A stretch of 64,000 nt of DNA from Uliginosibacterium sp036017065 (GTDB lineage: Bacteria > Pseudomonadota > Gammaproteobacteria > Burkholderiales > Rhodocyclaceae): the NCBI RefSeq assembly GCF_036017065.1, contig NZ_JAYXHR010000001.1:868001-932000 (forward strand), read 5' to 3'. The translations under genes and the position numbers were made by a program. Within the stretch, counting starts at the first letter, position 1. Each line of letters starts with the position of its first letter. This document shows, one piece after another, positions 8,786-17,924 of the stretch. The notes under the pieces are model-generated. The model was not told where the DNA came from and ran no database searches. It was given only the letters and a program-made list of their open reading frames with translations.

Positions 8786-9582
8786 TCGAACTTCCCTTGC
8801 GTCAAGGCGGCGTACTCATCGGATGAAGGGAAATCACGCTTCAGCTGTGCGGCATAACGTGCCTCACCCTCCCGATTGCCAAGTTTGCGTTCGATGCGCA
8901 ACCCTAACCACAGTGTTTCCGCAGCGGGAGCAGCCATACGTGCCTGCAGCTCTGTCAGCCACTGACGGGCACGTGCAGCATTGCCTTCGCGATAGGCGAT
9001 GCTCGCCAACTGGTACAGCACCTGCGGATTGTTGCGGTCGATCTGGATCGAGCGCTGGAAGTAGGACTCGGCCGCCTTGTCGTTACGACGGTTCAGTTCG
9101 CACAGGCCGGCATTGGCGAGGGAGCGTGCCGGGAAACGGTAGTACGGGTTGCGCGCTGCCTGCTCCAGCTTCACAAGGCCTTCCGCCTGGCGACCACGGT
9201 TGCAGAGGTACCAGCCGTAGGCATTTGCCACTTCGGGGTCGTATGGCGCCAGACGCTCGGCCTGCTGGAACGAAGCCGTCGCCAGTTCATGCTGCTCCAG
9301 GAAGCTATACACCAGCCCCATCAGGAGATGGCCGGGTGCGTAGTTGCGGTCATACGCCTGGGCGATCTTGGCCTCGTCAAGCGCTACGCCATAACGACCC
9401 GCGTCCAGATAGGCGTTGCCAAGCTCGACGTGCGTTCTGGCCTTGCCCTGGAGCTCGCTCGTGACAGGTTTTTCGGATGTCGCCCGATCGATACCACCTT
9501 CGGCCTCCGCCGTGACACCTCCTGTCGATGCACAGCCTGCCAGCGCCATTGCCAGCAACCCGGCCATCCATGCTCGCATCAT
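8782..9582 (-). CDS. pilF: Type IV pilus assembly lipoprotein PilF/PilW
   Basis: 266 residues from the ATG that overlaps the rlmN stop (ATGA-type coupling). The signal peptide MMRAWMAGLLAMALAGCASTGG has a lipobox (LAGC), and the mature protein is a run of TPR repeats (HVELGNAYLDAGRYGVALDE, ANAYGWYLCNRGRQAEGL, VLYQLASIAYREGN). PilF/PilW is the pilotin that brings the secretin PilQ to the outer membrane. A longer upstream reading frame exists but would lie inside rlmN and destroy the signal peptide. Confidence 0.92.
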   Translation of the reverse strand: MMRAWMAGLLAMALAGCASTGGVTAEAEGGIDRATSEKPVTSELQGKARTHVELGNAYLDAGRYGVALDEAKIAQAYDRNYAPGHLLMGLVYSFLEQHELATASFQQAERLAPYDPEVANAYGWYLCNRGRQAEGLVKLEQAARNPYYRFPARSLANAGLCELNRRNDKAAESYFQRSIQIDRNNPQVLYQLASIAYREGNAARARQWLTELQARMAAPAAETLWLGLRIERKLGNREGEARYAAQLKRDFPSSDEYAALTQGKFD

Positions 9583-10688
9583 GTTCTTACCTCGGTGACC
9601 GGAATCACGTTCCGGGTGGACTTGCTGGTCCTGCGGGTCTTGTCCTGCACCTGGCCTGCGAGCTGGCCACATGCCGCGTCAACATCATCGCCGCGCGTCT
9701 TGCGCGTGGTGGTGACGATGCCGGCATCGATGAGGATCTGCGAGAAACGCCGGATGCGCGGCGCGGGTGAGCGCAGGAAGCCGGAGTTCGGAAATGGATT
9801 GAACGGAATCAGGTTGAACTTGCAGGGCACGTCGCGGGTGAGAGCGACGAGTTCGCGGGCATGTTCGTCCTGGTCGTTCACACCGTCGAGCATCACGTAC
9901 TCGAAGGTGATGAAGTCGCGCGGCGCCTTGTCGAGGTAACGCTGACAGGCCGCCATCAGTTCGCGCAGCGGGTACTTCTTGTTGATCGGCACCAGCACGT
10001 CGCGCAGCGCATCGTTCGGCGCATGCAGCGAAACCGCGAGCGCCACCGGGCAGGCATCGCGCAGACGATCCATCGCCGGCACGATGCCGGAGGTGGACAC
10101 CGTGACGCGGCGGCGCGACAGGCCGTAGGCGTGGTCGTCCAGCATCAGCTTGAGGGCGGACACGACGTTGTCGAAGTTCGCCAGCGGCTCGCCCATGCCC
10201 ATCATGACGACGTTGCTGACCACCCGCTCGCCGGTTTCGTCGGCACCCAGCATCCGGTTGGCCAGCCAGAGCTGGCCGATGATCTCGGCGGCCGTCAGGT
10301 TCCGGTTGAAGCCCTGCTTGCCGGTCGAGCAGAACGCGCAATCCAGCGCGCAACCGGCCTGCGAGGAGATACACAGCGTGCCGCGCGTGGTCTCGGGAAT
10401 GAAGACCGTCTCCACGGCATTGCCATTGCCGACATCCAGCAGCCACTTGCGGGTGCCGTCGGTCGAAACGCTGTCGCGTACCGGCACCGGCGGCTTGACG
10501 CAGGCGGTTTCCGACAGCTTGGCGCGCAAGGACTTGGCCACGTCGGTCATCTGCTCGAAGTCGGTGGCACCGAAGCGGTGCACCCAGCGCAGCACCTGGC
10601 GGGCACGGAACGGCTTCTCGCCCTGTTGTTCGAACCAGGCGATCAGGGCTTCGGCGTCGAAATCGAGCAGATTGATCATTTGCAGCAT
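9579..10688 (-). CDS. rlmN: Dual-specificity 23S rRNA/tRNA m2A methyltransferase RlmN
   Basis: 369-residue radical-SAM enzyme methylating A2503 of 23S rRNA and A37 of some tRNAs. The cluster motif CALDCAFCSTG (CX3CX2C) is at about residue 107, GMGEPLANFDNV and KFNLIPFNPFPNSGF are typical of the family. The start ATG (MLQMINLLDF) could alternatively be the Met three codons in. It is separated from ndk by 40 bases that hold a hairpin, and it is coupled to pilF. Confidence 0.97.
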   Translation of the reverse strand: MLQMINLLDFDAEALIAWFEQQGEKPFRARQVLRWVHRFGATDFEQMTDVAKSLRAKLSETACVKPPVPVRDSVSTDGTRKWLLDVGNGNAVETVFIPETTRGTLCISSQAGCALDCAFCSTGKQGFNRNLTAAEIIGQLWLANRMLGADETGERVVSNVVMMGMGEPLANFDNVVSALKLMLDDHAYGLSRRRVTVSTSGIVPAMDRLRDACPVALAVSLHAPNDALRDVLVPINKKYPLRELMAACQRYLDKAPRDFITFEYVMLDGVNDQDEHARELVALTRDVPCKFNLIPFNPFPNSGFLRSPAPRIRRFSQILIDAGIVTTTRKTRGDDVDAACGQLAGQVQDKTRRTSKSTRNVIPVTEVRT

Positions 10689-10691
10689 TAC

Positions 10692-10721
10692 GGAGCGGGT
10701 AACCGGAAAGGCACCCGCTCC
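10692..10721 (-). other. Hairpin between ndk and rlmN
   Basis: GGAGCGGGT and ACCCGCTCC form a perfect 9-bp stem around a 12-base loop, filling the 40-base ndk-rlmN gap. There is no U-tract, so it is unlikely to be a full terminator; it may act as a partial attenuator or as an mRNA processing/stability element that lets ndk be expressed above the rest of the operon. Confidence 0.5.
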
Positions 10722-10728
10722 CGACCGA

Positions 10729-11154
10729 TTAACGGCTGTAGACGTTCAGGCCCGCGAAGAAGAACGACACTTCCACGGCGGCGGTTTCCGGGGCATCGGA
10801 GCCATGGACAGCGTTGGCGTCGATGGATTCCGCGAAATCGGCGCGGATGGTGCCGGGGGCGGCCTTCTTCGGATCGGTGGCACCCATCAGTTCGCGGTTC
10901 TTGGCGATGGCGCCTTCACCTTCCAGCACCTGGATCATCACCGGGCCGGAGATCATGAAGCTCACCAGGTCCTTGAAGAAGGGGCGCTCCTTGTGCACGG
11001 CGTAGAACTGGCCGGCTTCCACTTCGGACAGGTGTACCAGCTTGGCGGCGATGACCTTCAGGCCGGCGTCTTCGAAACGCTGGTAGATCTTGCCGATGAC
11101 GTTCTTGGCGACTGCATCCGGCTTGATGATGGAAAGGGTGCGTTCGATAGCCAT
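10729..11154 (-). CDS. ndk: Nucleoside diphosphate kinase
   Basis: 141-residue enzyme transferring the gamma-phosphate between nucleoside triphosphates and diphosphates. It starts MAIERTLSIIKPDAVAKNVIG and carries the active-site histidine region NAVHGSDAPETA near residue 117. Length is the family standard. It is the first gene of the long minus-strand operon, behind a promoter-like region, with an AAAATTCGGAGTT stretch supplying the ribosome-binding site. Confidence 0.98.
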   Translation of the reverse strand: MAIERTLSIIKPDAVAKNVIGKIYQRFEDAGLKVIAAKLVHLSEVEAGQFYAVHKERPFFKDLVSFMISGPVMIQVLEGEGAIAKNRELMGATDPKKAAPGTIRADFAESIDANAVHGSDAPETAAVEVSFFFAGLNVYSR

Positions 11155-11190
11155 GAAAACTCCGAAAATTCGTGTTGGAACAAGGGGGTA

Positions 11191-11218
11191 ATTGACATCA
11201 GGTCAATCGCGGATTGTA
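11191..11218 (-). promoter_or_regulatory. Probable ndk promoter -10 and adjacent inverted repeat
   Basis: On the minus strand a TACAAT -10 box lies at 11218-11213, about 60 bases before the ndk ATG; no clear -35 is visible. Just downstream, ATTGAC-ATCAG-GTCAAT (11191-11107 side by side at 11191-11207) is a 6-bp inverted repeat that would fall at or right after the transcription start, as an operator or leader hairpin. Assignment is by position and consensus only. Confidence 0.4.
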
Positions 11219-11295
11219 GCATGGACAAGCTTCAAGCCTAGCCCGTCCGTACCGCCGGACTCCCCGCCAAGGGCACGAAAACACAGGGCCGCGGC

Positions 11296-11327
11296 CGGAA
11301 ACACACGTCGTGACACGTTCGTTTCCG
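11296..11327. repeat. Nested inverted repeat in the tctA-ndk gap
   Basis: CGGAAAC ... GTTTCCG, a 7-bp inverted repeat enclosing 18 bases that contain a further GTC-GT-GAC dyad. It lies in the gap (11155-11403) between the 3' end of the tctCBA genes and the ndk promoter. It could act as a weak terminator for tctA transcription, but no U-tract follows. Confidence 0.35.
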
Positions 11328-11403
11328 TCGCGGCCCATCCGGAGCGCACCAGAATCGGGCCTTCCCGGCGTTCAACCGGTTCCGCCCCGCATCCTGGCGC
11401 TTT

Positions 11404-12915
11404 TCACGGTTCCTCCTGGAATGCCTCCTCGCGCTTCTTGCGCAGCGCAGGGCTCAACACCACGACCAGCGCCAGCACGGCGGTGACCAGCAGGGTCAGG
11501 CTGATCGGCCGCTCGAGGAAGACCATCGGGTCGCCGCGCGAGATGATCATCGCGCGACGCAGGTTCTCCTCCATCAACTCGCCCAGCACGAAGGCCAGCA
11601 ACAGCGGCGCCGGCTCGCTGCCCAGCTTGGAGAACACGTAGCCGAGTACGCCGAACAGCGCCATCAGCCAGACGTCGTACTCGCTGTTGTTCACGCTCAT
11701 CACGCCGATGGCGCAGAACACCAGGATGACCGGGAACAGCAGGTGGTACGGCACGGTGATGAGCCGCACCCACACGCCGATCATGGGCAGGTTGAGCACC
11801 ACCAGGAACAGGTTGCCGGCCCACATCGAGGCGATGATTCCCCAGAACAGCGCCGGCTGCTCCGTCATCACCGTCGGGCCGGGCTGGATGCCCTGGATGA
11901 TCAGCGCACCGATCATCAGCGCCATCACCGGGTTGGACGGGATGCCCAGCGTCAGCATCGGGATGAAGGACGTCTGCGCGCCGGCATTGTTGGCCGACTC
12001 CGGCGCCGCCACCCCCTCGATCGCCCCCTTGCCGAACTGGGCGCGGTTGGGCGACACCTTCTTCTCGATGGAATAGGACGCGAAGGACGCGAGCATGGCC
12101 CCGCCGCCCGGCAGGATGCCCAGCGCCGAGCCCAGCACGGTGCCGCGCAGGGTCGGGGCGATGATGCGCTTGAGGTCCTCCTTGTCCGGCAGCAGGCCGC
12201 TGACGGACTTCATCATCAGCTCGCGTTTCTCGTCGTGTTCGAGGTTGCGGATGATCTCGCCCACCCCGTACATGCCCATCGCCAGCACCACGAAGTGGAT
12301 GCCGTCCGCCAGCCAGGGCTGGTCGAAGGTGTAGCGCGGCGCGCCGGAAATGACGTCGGTACCCACCTGGCTCAGCAGCAGGCCGAGCAGGATCATGCCG
12401 AAGGCGTGCAACAACGAGCCGCTTGCCAGCACGATGGACGCCACCAGGCCCAGCACCATCAGCGAGAAGTACTCCGGCGCACCGAACTTCAGCGCCAGGT
12501 CGGCCAGCGGCGGCGCGGCCAGCGCGATCAGGAAGGTCGCCACCGTGCCGGCGAAGAACGAGGCCAGCGCAGCGGTGGCCAGCGCCTTGCCGGCCTTGCC
12601 CTGGCGTGCCATCTGATGGCCATCCAGGGCAGTCACCACCGAGGACGTCTCGCCCGGCAGGTTCACCAGGATGGCTGTCGTGGAACCGCCGTACTGCGCG
12701 CCGTAGTAGATGCCGGCGAGCATGATCAGCGCCGACTCCGGCGGCAGGTTGAAGGTCATCGGCAGCAGCATCGCGATGGTTGCCACCGGTCCCAGGCCGG
12801 GCAGCACGCCCACCAGGGTGCCGAGGATGACCCCGGCCAGGCAGTACATCAGGTTGCTGAAGGTCCACGCCGTGCTGATGCCCAGCGCGAGATTGGAGAG
12901 AAGACCGGAATCCAT
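11404..12915 (-). CDS. tctA: TctA, large membrane subunit of a tripartite tricarboxylate transporter
   Basis: 503 residues with about 10-12 hydrophobic segments. It carries the family signatures GVLPGLGPVATIAMLLPMTF (about residue 40), AGIYYGAQYGGSTTAILVN and the second half repeat GILPGGGAMLASFASYSIEKK. TctA is the permease core for citrate-like or other carboxylates, driven by an ion gradient and fed by the periplasmic TctC. An excellent ribosome-binding site (GGAGGAGGGCAC) precedes the ATG. It follows tctB by 12 bases. A long overlapping ORF in another frame is a codon-bias shadow. Confidence 0.95.
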   Translation of the reverse strand: MDSGLLSNLALGISTAWTFSNLMYCLAGVILGTLVGVLPGLGPVATIAMLLPMTFNLPPESALIMLAGIYYGAQYGGSTTAILVNLPGETSSVVTALDGHQMARQGKAGKALATAALASFFAGTVATFLIALAAPPLADLALKFGAPEYFSLMVLGLVASIVLASGSLLHAFGMILLGLLLSQVGTDVISGAPRYTFDQPWLADGIHFVVLAMGMYGVGEIIRNLEHDEKRELMMKSVSGLLPDKEDLKRIIAPTLRGTVLGSALGILPGGGAMLASFASYSIEKKVSPNRAQFGKGAIEGVAAPESANNAGAQTSFIPMLTLGIPSNPVMALMIGALIIQGIQPGPTVMTEQPALFWGIIASMWAGNLFLVVLNLPMIGVWVRLITVPYHLLFPVILVFCAIGVMSVNNSEYDVWLMALFGVLGYVFSKLGSEPAPLLLAFVLGELMEENLRRAMIISRGDPMVFLERPISLTLLVTAVLALVVVLSPALRKKREEAFQEEP

Positions 12916-12927
12916 GTGCCCTCCTCC

Positions 12928-13437
12928 TCAGAAACCGAACCAGGCGCCGAACGCCTGCAGGGGCACGCCAAGCCCCTTGGTGAACAACAGCCAGGAGGCA
13001 ACGGACGAGACCACCGCCAGCAGCAACACCGGCAAGGGCCGCGACAGCTGGCTGCCCCAGGCGGACACCGCCACCAGCACGACCACCGCGGGCACCAGCC
13101 CCGCACCGCGCGCCAGCACCCCGAACGCGACCACCGCAACCGTCACCAGCAGCATCGCCTTCACCGCGAAAGGCATGATGCGGTCGCCATGGCGCAGGAA
13201 GGCGCGCACCACCGAGATCAGCCCCACGCCACACAGGGCGTAGCCCAGCACCGTCGGCACATAGCCGGGCCCCATGCGCAGCAGGCTTCCGCGCTCGTAG
13301 TCGGCGGCAATGAATACCGCGGCGGTGCCGATCACAAGATAGATCAGGCCGCCCCAGAAGTCCCGTGGCGCCTGAGTAATGTTGAGTTGCAAGACAGCTC
13401 CTCTACGCGGGTCACCCGCGTTGCTTTCCAGGTTCAT
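12928..13437 (-). CDS. tctB: TctB, small membrane subunit of the tripartite tricarboxylate transporter
   Basis: 169 residues from the ATG reading MNLESNAGDPRRG; a longer ORF upstream has no membrane character and intrudes into the gap after tctC. Four hydrophobic segments are visible (FWGGLIYLVIGTAAVFIA, VLGYALCGVGLISVVRAF, LLVTVAVVAFGVLARG, LLLAVVSSVASWLLF), as in the DUF1468/TctB family. It is cotranscribed between tctC and tctA, the usual TTT order. The substrate cannot be read from this subunit. Confidence 0.88.
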   Translation of the reverse strand: MNLESNAGDPRRGAVLQLNITQAPRDFWGGLIYLVIGTAAVFIAADYERGSLLRMGPGYVPTVLGYALCGVGLISVVRAFLRHGDRIMPFAVKAMLLVTVAVVAFGVLARGAGLVPAVVVLVAVSAWGSQLSRPLPVLLLAVVSSVASWLLFTKGLGVPLQAFGAWFGF

Positions 13438-13561
13438 GCATTCCAGGCTCGCACCTGCTTGTCCCCGCACGTCCGTCCTTGAACGTCCTTGACCGTGCAG
13501 GTGGCCGTTCCGCGGGCGTGGCGACGACGCCATGCCCGCGGAACATCAGGCCCCGGCCTGC

Positions 13562-14548
13562 TCAGTCTGCGTAGACGCCGGCCTTCTTGATGACCGGGCT
13601 CCACTTGTCGATCTCCGCCTTCAGGTGCGTCCGCAGCGCATCCGGGGTGGCGCGGTTCTGCGGCACCGGCTCGGTTCCCAGCTCGGCCAGGCGGGCCACT
13701 ACGTTCGGGTCCTTCAGCGCGGTCTGCAGGGCAGCGGTCAGCTTGTCGAGCACGGGCTTCGGCGTGCCCTTGGGCGCGTACAGGCCGTGCCACACCGCCA
13801 CCTCGAAGCCGGGCAGGCCGGACTCGGCCATCGTCGGCAGCTCCTTCAGCGACGGCACATGGGCCTTCGTGGTCACGGCATAGGCCTTCACCTTGCCGCC
13901 CTTGATCTGGCCGGTGGTGTTGGTGGTCTGATCGCACATCAGGTCGACCTCGCCGCCCAGCATTGCGGTCATGGCCGGGCCGGTGCCGCCGTAGGGCACG
14001 GTGGTGAGGTCGGTCTGGATCGTGCTCATGAACAGCAGGCCGCACAGGTGCGAGGCGGAGCCGACGCCGGCATGCGCGTACAGCACCTTCTCCTTGTTGG
14101 CCTTCAGGTAAGGCAGCAGCTCCTTCATGTCCTTCGGCGGCAACGCCTGCTTGGCGATCATGGTCATGGGCACGTCGGCCACCAGGCCGACCGGCTCGAA
14201 GTCGTTGATCGGGTCGAACGCCAGTTTGCGGTACAGGGCGGGCGCCGTGGACATGCCGATGTGATGGAGCAGCAGCGTGTAGCCGTCACCCCCGGCCCGC
14301 GCGACGCGGCCGGCGCCCAGCGTGCCGCCGGCCCCGCCGACGTTCTCCACGATGATCTGCTGCTTCAGGTTTGTGGTCATGGACTGCGCCACCAGGCGCG
14401 CCACGGTGTCGGTCGGGCCACCCGCGGCAAAGGGCACCACGATGGTGACGGCCTTGTTGGGGTAGTCCTGCGCATGCGCAAAGGTACCCGCCGTGGCGAT
14501 GGCGGTGATGGCGGCCAGCCCGAGGCGGCGAAGGATCTGGTGTTTCAT
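13562..14548 (-). CDS. tctC: TctC/Bug-family periplasmic binding protein
   Basis: 328 residues with a Sec signal peptide (MKHQILRRLGLAAITAIATA...AHAQ) and the Bug-family start DYPNKAVTIVVPFAAGGPTDTVAR. Bug proteins bind small carboxylates or amides in the periplasm and deliver them to TctAB. The family is highly expanded in betaproteobacteria, but this copy sits directly upstream of tctB and tctA, so it is the dedicated receptor. A 124-base gap separates it from tctB. Confidence 0.93.
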   Translation of the reverse strand: MKHQILRRLGLAAITAIATAGTFAHAQDYPNKAVTIVVPFAAGGPTDTVARLVAQSMTTNLKQQIIVENVGGAGGTLGAGRVARAGGDGYTLLLHHIGMSTAPALYRKLAFDPINDFEPVGLVADVPMTMIAKQALPPKDMKELLPYLKANKEKVLYAHAGVGSASHLCGLLFMSTIQTDLTTVPYGGTGPAMTAMLGGEVDLMCDQTTNTTGQIKGGKVKAYAVTTKAHVPSLKELPTMAESGLPGFEVAVWHGLYAPKGTPKPVLDKLTAALQTALKDPNVVARLAELGTEPVPQNRATPDALRTHLKAEIDKWSPVIKKAGVYAD

Positions 14549-14649
14549 GTCGTGCTCCTTTGGTGATACGGAGGCGTGGGCCTCGTTGTTTATTGGTGAC
14601 TGCTACTGCTTTCCCCCGGCATGCCCGGCTTGTTGCGGCTCGATTTCGT

Positions 14650-14684
14650 GTCTCGTGTCGCGTGTCTCGCGTCTCGTGTCTCGT
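14650..14684. repeat. Heptamer tandem repeat between dctP and tctC
   Basis: Five consecutive 7-base units: GTCTCGT, GTCGCGT, GTCTCGC, GTCTCGT, GTCTCGT, with a degenerate sixth (ATTTCGT) at 14643. The array ends one base before the dctP stop codon and lies in the leader of tctC on the minus strand. Such slippage-prone arrays can vary in copy number; whether this one affects tctC expression is unknown. Confidence 0.75.
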
Positions 14685-14685
14685 T

Positions 14686-15696
14686 TCATTTCCTGGCCGG
14701 ATCGAATCCCGTCTCGCGGTAGATGGCCTGGATCAGTTCGCCCCCTACCCGCGAAGCCTGGCTCTTGTGCACATCCACGAGCGCACGCTTGAGTGCGGCG
14801 CGCTCCGCCGTGGTCGGCACGATGATCTGTGTCTTGCCGGAGCGGTGCACCGCCTCCAGCGCCTGCGCGTTGTCGCGCTCCGCAATCGCATTGGCGAATT
14901 CGGTGGCCTCGCGCATGGCCAGCTGCAGCTCGCGGCGCACCGGGCCGGGCAGGTCGTCCCAGAACCGCTTGTTCACGATCACCGCGTAGCCCAGGTAGCC
15001 GTGGCTGCTGCGCAGCAGGTACTTCTGCACCTCGTGCATGCCCTGGGTGTAGAAGTTGGAAGGCGGGTTCTCGGTGCCGTCCACCATGCCGGTACGCAAG
15101 GCGTCATGCACGTCGGAGAAGGCCATCACCTCCGGCCGCGTACCGAGGGCGCGCATCTGCGCATCGATGACGGCGGAGGACTGGATGCGCATCTTCAGAC
15201 CGCGGAAATCCTCCGGCTTGCGCAGCGGCCGGTTGGCGGAAAAATCCTTGAAGCCGTTGTCCCAGTAGGCCAGGCCGACGATGCCCTTGTCCTCCAGCTT
15301 GTCGAGCAAACGGGCGCCGATGGGGCCGCCGGTAATGCGGTGCACCGCGCGGTAGTCGTCGAACAGGTACGGCAGGTCGAAGACCTCGAACTCGCGGATG
15401 CCCAGCGGGCTGAACTTCGCCAGCGACGGCGCCAGCATCTGCACCACGCCCAGCTGCAGCGCCTCCAGCTCTTCACGGTCCTTGTACAGCGTGCTGTTGG
15501 GATACACCTCCACCCGCACGCGGCTGCCCAGGCGTGCCGCCACGCGGCTGCGGAAGAACTCCGCCGCCCGCCCCTTCGGCGAATCCGGCGCCACGACGTG
15601 GCTGAACTTGATGACGATGGGGCCCTGCGCAATACCCAGGGTGGCCGACACCATCAGGCAGGCAGCAGCAATGGCGACACGCAGGGGCTTGAACAT
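14686..15696 (-). CDS. dctP: DctP-type TRAP transporter solute-binding protein (orphan)
   Basis: 336 residues starting MFKPLRVAIAAACLMVSATLG (signal peptide). Family features include IKFSHVVAPDSPKGRAAEFF, the arginine-containing FRGLKMRIQSSAVIDAQMRALG that binds the substrate carboxylate, and MVDGTENPPSNFYTQGMHEVQKYL. TRAP receptors normally work with DctQ and DctM membrane proteins, but neither is in this window; the next genes are tctCBA. It is divergent from a DctS/DctR-like two-component pair. It may serve as a periplasmic co-sensor, or work with a DctQM pair encoded elsewhere. The upstream-extended ORF lacks a signal peptide and was rejected. Confidence 0.92.
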   Translation of the reverse strand: MFKPLRVAIAAACLMVSATLGIAQGPIVIKFSHVVAPDSPKGRAAEFFRSRVAARLGSRVRVEVYPNSTLYKDREELEALQLGVVQMLAPSLAKFSPLGIREFEVFDLPYLFDDYRAVHRITGGPIGARLLDKLEDKGIVGLAYWDNGFKDFSANRPLRKPEDFRGLKMRIQSSAVIDAQMRALGTRPEVMAFSDVHDALRTGMVDGTENPPSNFYTQGMHEVQKYLLRSSHGYLGYAVIVNKRFWDDLPGPVRRELQLAMREATEFANAIAERDNAQALEAVHRSGKTQIIVPTTAERAALKRALVDVHKSQASRVGGELIQAIYRETGFDPARK

Positions 15697-15932
15697 GAAT
15701 CGGGGACGCAGATCGGGAGCGCGGATCGTGAGTGGAAGCAGCGCGGGTGAAGGCAGCTGCGCCCATTCAACCCTCTGCCCGGACTGCAAACCATTGTGGA
15801 ACTCCCGTAAACCCTGAGGGGAACTGCACGGATCCCGACAGCACGGCAGGCACGCGGCGCGCTACCATCGCGGCCACTATGCGAGTTGCCCGTACCGCCC
15901 TCACCGCCCCCACCCTGCCGCCGGAGACGCGC

Positions 15933-17924
15933 ATGCAGGCCTGGTACTGGCGCCTGCCCTACCTGTCCATGGCCCTGCTGGCGGCCTGCCTGCTGGTCTT
16001 CGTGTGGCTGGGCCTGCGCGCCGAGCGCGAGGAACTCCGCTCCAAGCTGATCAGCGACGTGCTGTGGATGGAGCAGAACCTGCACCGCCACTTCGAGTCG
16101 GTGGAATCGTTGCTGTCGCCCATGGCCACGGCCCTGATGTCCGACGACCAGCTGAGCGACGACAGCCGCGCGCGCGTGCGCCAGTTGCTGCAGAGCGACA
16201 CCGGCCTCACCTCCGCCACCTGGCTGGACATCGCGGGCGCGCAGCGCCTGGCCGTTCCGCCGCGCGGCGAGAACAACTCCGTGCCGGCCGTCGAAGAGGC
16301 TGTGCGGCGGGCCCGCACCCTGTCCAAAACGGCCTACTCCACGCCCTTCCGCTCTGACGACGGCTCCTGGGCACTCGCCACCGTGGTGCCGGGCTACGAC
16401 GACAACCGGCTGACCGGCTTCGTGGTGGCCGAGTACTCGCTGGCGAAGGTGCTGGCCCAGCAGGTGCCCTGGTGGTTCGCCGAGCGCTATCGCATCAGCA
16501 TCCACGACGGTCGCGGCAACGAGCTGGCGAGCCGTTCCAAGGTGGACGCCATCGACCGTTCGCTGACCTACGACGTGACGATGGAGCCACCCGGTGGCGA
16601 AGTGACGCTGCACGTGGAGGCCTACGAGGTACCCAGCGAGACGACTCCCAACCTGCTGGTCGGCGGAATCGCCGTGTTCGGCGTCGTCATGCTATGGAGC
16701 CTGTGGATGCTGCGGCGCCAGCTGATCCGCCTCAACACCACCCAGACCGAACTGCGCGCCGAGCACGCCTTCCGCCTCGCCATGGAAGACTCCATGCTCG
16801 TCGGCATCCGCGCCCGTGACCTCGGCGGCCGCATCACCTACGTGAACGCCGCCTTCTGCAAGATGGTCGGCTACAGCACCGAGGAGCTCATCGGCATGCA
16901 GGCGCCGATGGCCTACTGGGTGCCCGAGGAAATGGAATACACCCAGGCGGTGCACGACCGCATCCTCGCCGGCAAGGAAGCAGTGGATGCCGTCGAGGTG
17001 CGCTACCGCCGCAAGGACGGCACCATCCTGGACATCCTGCTCGTCGAGTCCCCGCTGATCGACGCCAATGGCAAGCACGCCGGCTGGATGGGTTCGGTGC
17101 TCGACGTCACCGAGCGCCGCCGTGCCGAGGCGCTGGCACGCAGCCAGCAGGAACGCCTGGAGGCCACCGGCCGCCTCGTCACCATGGGCGAGATGGCCTC
17201 GTCGCTCGCCCACGAGATCAACCAGCCGCTGTCCGCCATCTCCAGCTACAGCGCCGGCTGCCTCAACGCGCTGGAGTCCGGCCGCGGCAGCCTGTCGGAA
17301 ATCGGCACCGTGCTCGGCAAGATCAACCACCAGGCACAGCGCGCCGGCCGCATCATCCGCCGCGTGTACGCCTTCGTCCGCCGCAGCGAACCGAAGCGCG
17401 AACGGGTGGACGCCAACCAGATCATGGTCGAGGCCAGCGGCCTGGTGGAGACCGACGCCCGCAAGCGCAGCGTGCGCCTGCAACTGGAGCTCGCCACCAC
17501 CCTGCCCCCCATCGAGGCCGACCCGGTGATGATCGAGCAGTTGCTGGTGAACCTCATCCGCAACGGCATGGACGCCATGCAGGAACTGCCGGTCAACGAC
17601 CGCGTGCTCACCCTGCGCAGCGAGCAGATCGAGGACCGCGTGCGCATGACCGTCATCGACCGCGGCAGCGGCGTGCCGGCCGAGATCGCCGACAAGCTGT
17701 TCGACTCCTTCTTCACCACCAAGTCGGACGGTATGGGCATGGGGCTCAAGATCTGCCGCTCCATTGCCGAACAACATCATGGGCGCCTGTGGTTCGAAGC
17801 CGTCGAACCGCATGGCACCGCCTTCCACCTGCAGATCCCGGTCGCCCCGGACGCAGAACCCCAAGCAGAAGACGAAGCACTTGCCGTAGCGGAGGACGAC
17901 AGGAATGGCCGACACAATGACTGA
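15933..17924 (+). CDS. DctS/DctB-like sensor histidine kinase with PAS domain
   Basis: 663 residues from the ATG preceded by GGAGACGCGC; an upstream ATG at 15879 (18 codons longer) is possible. Membrane helix 1 is at about 9-28, a periplasmic ligand domain at ~30-238, helix 2 at ~239-260, PAS at ~278-395 (VGIRARDLGGRITYVNAAF), HisKA with H427 (SSLAHEINQPLSAISSY), and HATPase with N-box NLIRNGMDAM, DRGSGVP and GMGMGLKI. The architecture matches DctS-type C4-dicarboxylate kinases. It is divergent from dctP-tctCBA and overlaps its response regulator by 20 bases, so it probably controls those transporter genes. Confidence 0.92.
   Translation: MQAWYWRLPYLSMALLAACLLVFVWLGLRAEREELRSKLISDVLWMEQNLHRHFESVESLLSPMATALMSDDQLSDDSRARVRQLLQSDTGLTSATWLDIAGAQRLAVPPRGENNSVPAVEEAVRRARTLSKTAYSTPFRSDDGSWALATVVPGYDDNRLTGFVVAEYSLAKVLAQQVPWWFAERYRISIHDGRGNELASRSKVDAIDRSLTYDVTMEPPGGEVTLHVEAYEVPSETTPNLLVGGIAVFGVVMLWSLWMLRRQLIRLNTTQTELRAEHAFRLAMEDSMLVGIRARDLGGRITYVNAAFCKMVGYSTEELIGMQAPMAYWVPEEMEYTQAVHDRILAGKEAVDAVEVRYRRKDGTILDILLVESPLIDANGKHAGWMGSVLDVTERRRAEALARSQQERLEATGRLVTMGEMASSLAHEINQPLSAISSYSAGCLNALESGRGSLSEIGTVLGKINHQAQRAGRIIRRVYAFVRRSEPKRERVDANQIMVEASGLVETDARKRSVRLQLELATTLPPIEADPVMIEQLLVNLIRNGMDAMQELPVNDRVLTLRSEQIEDRVRMTVIDRGSGVPAEIADKLFDSFFTTKSDGMGMGLKICRSIAEQHHGRLWFEAVEPHGTAFHLQIPVAPDAEPQAEDEALAVAEDDRNGRHND

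Noticed and set aside
11372..13234. Very long ORFs overlapping tctA/tctB on both strands (620 and 579 codons)
   Set aside because: High-GC codon bias keeps alternative frames open. Their products are Arg/Gly/His-rich with no domain, while the tctA and tctB frames have membrane helices and family motifs.
14549..15696. Remnants of dctQ or dctM next to dctP
   Set aside because: The gaps on either side of dctP are 137 and about 236 bases, and no frame there encodes hydrophobic helices.
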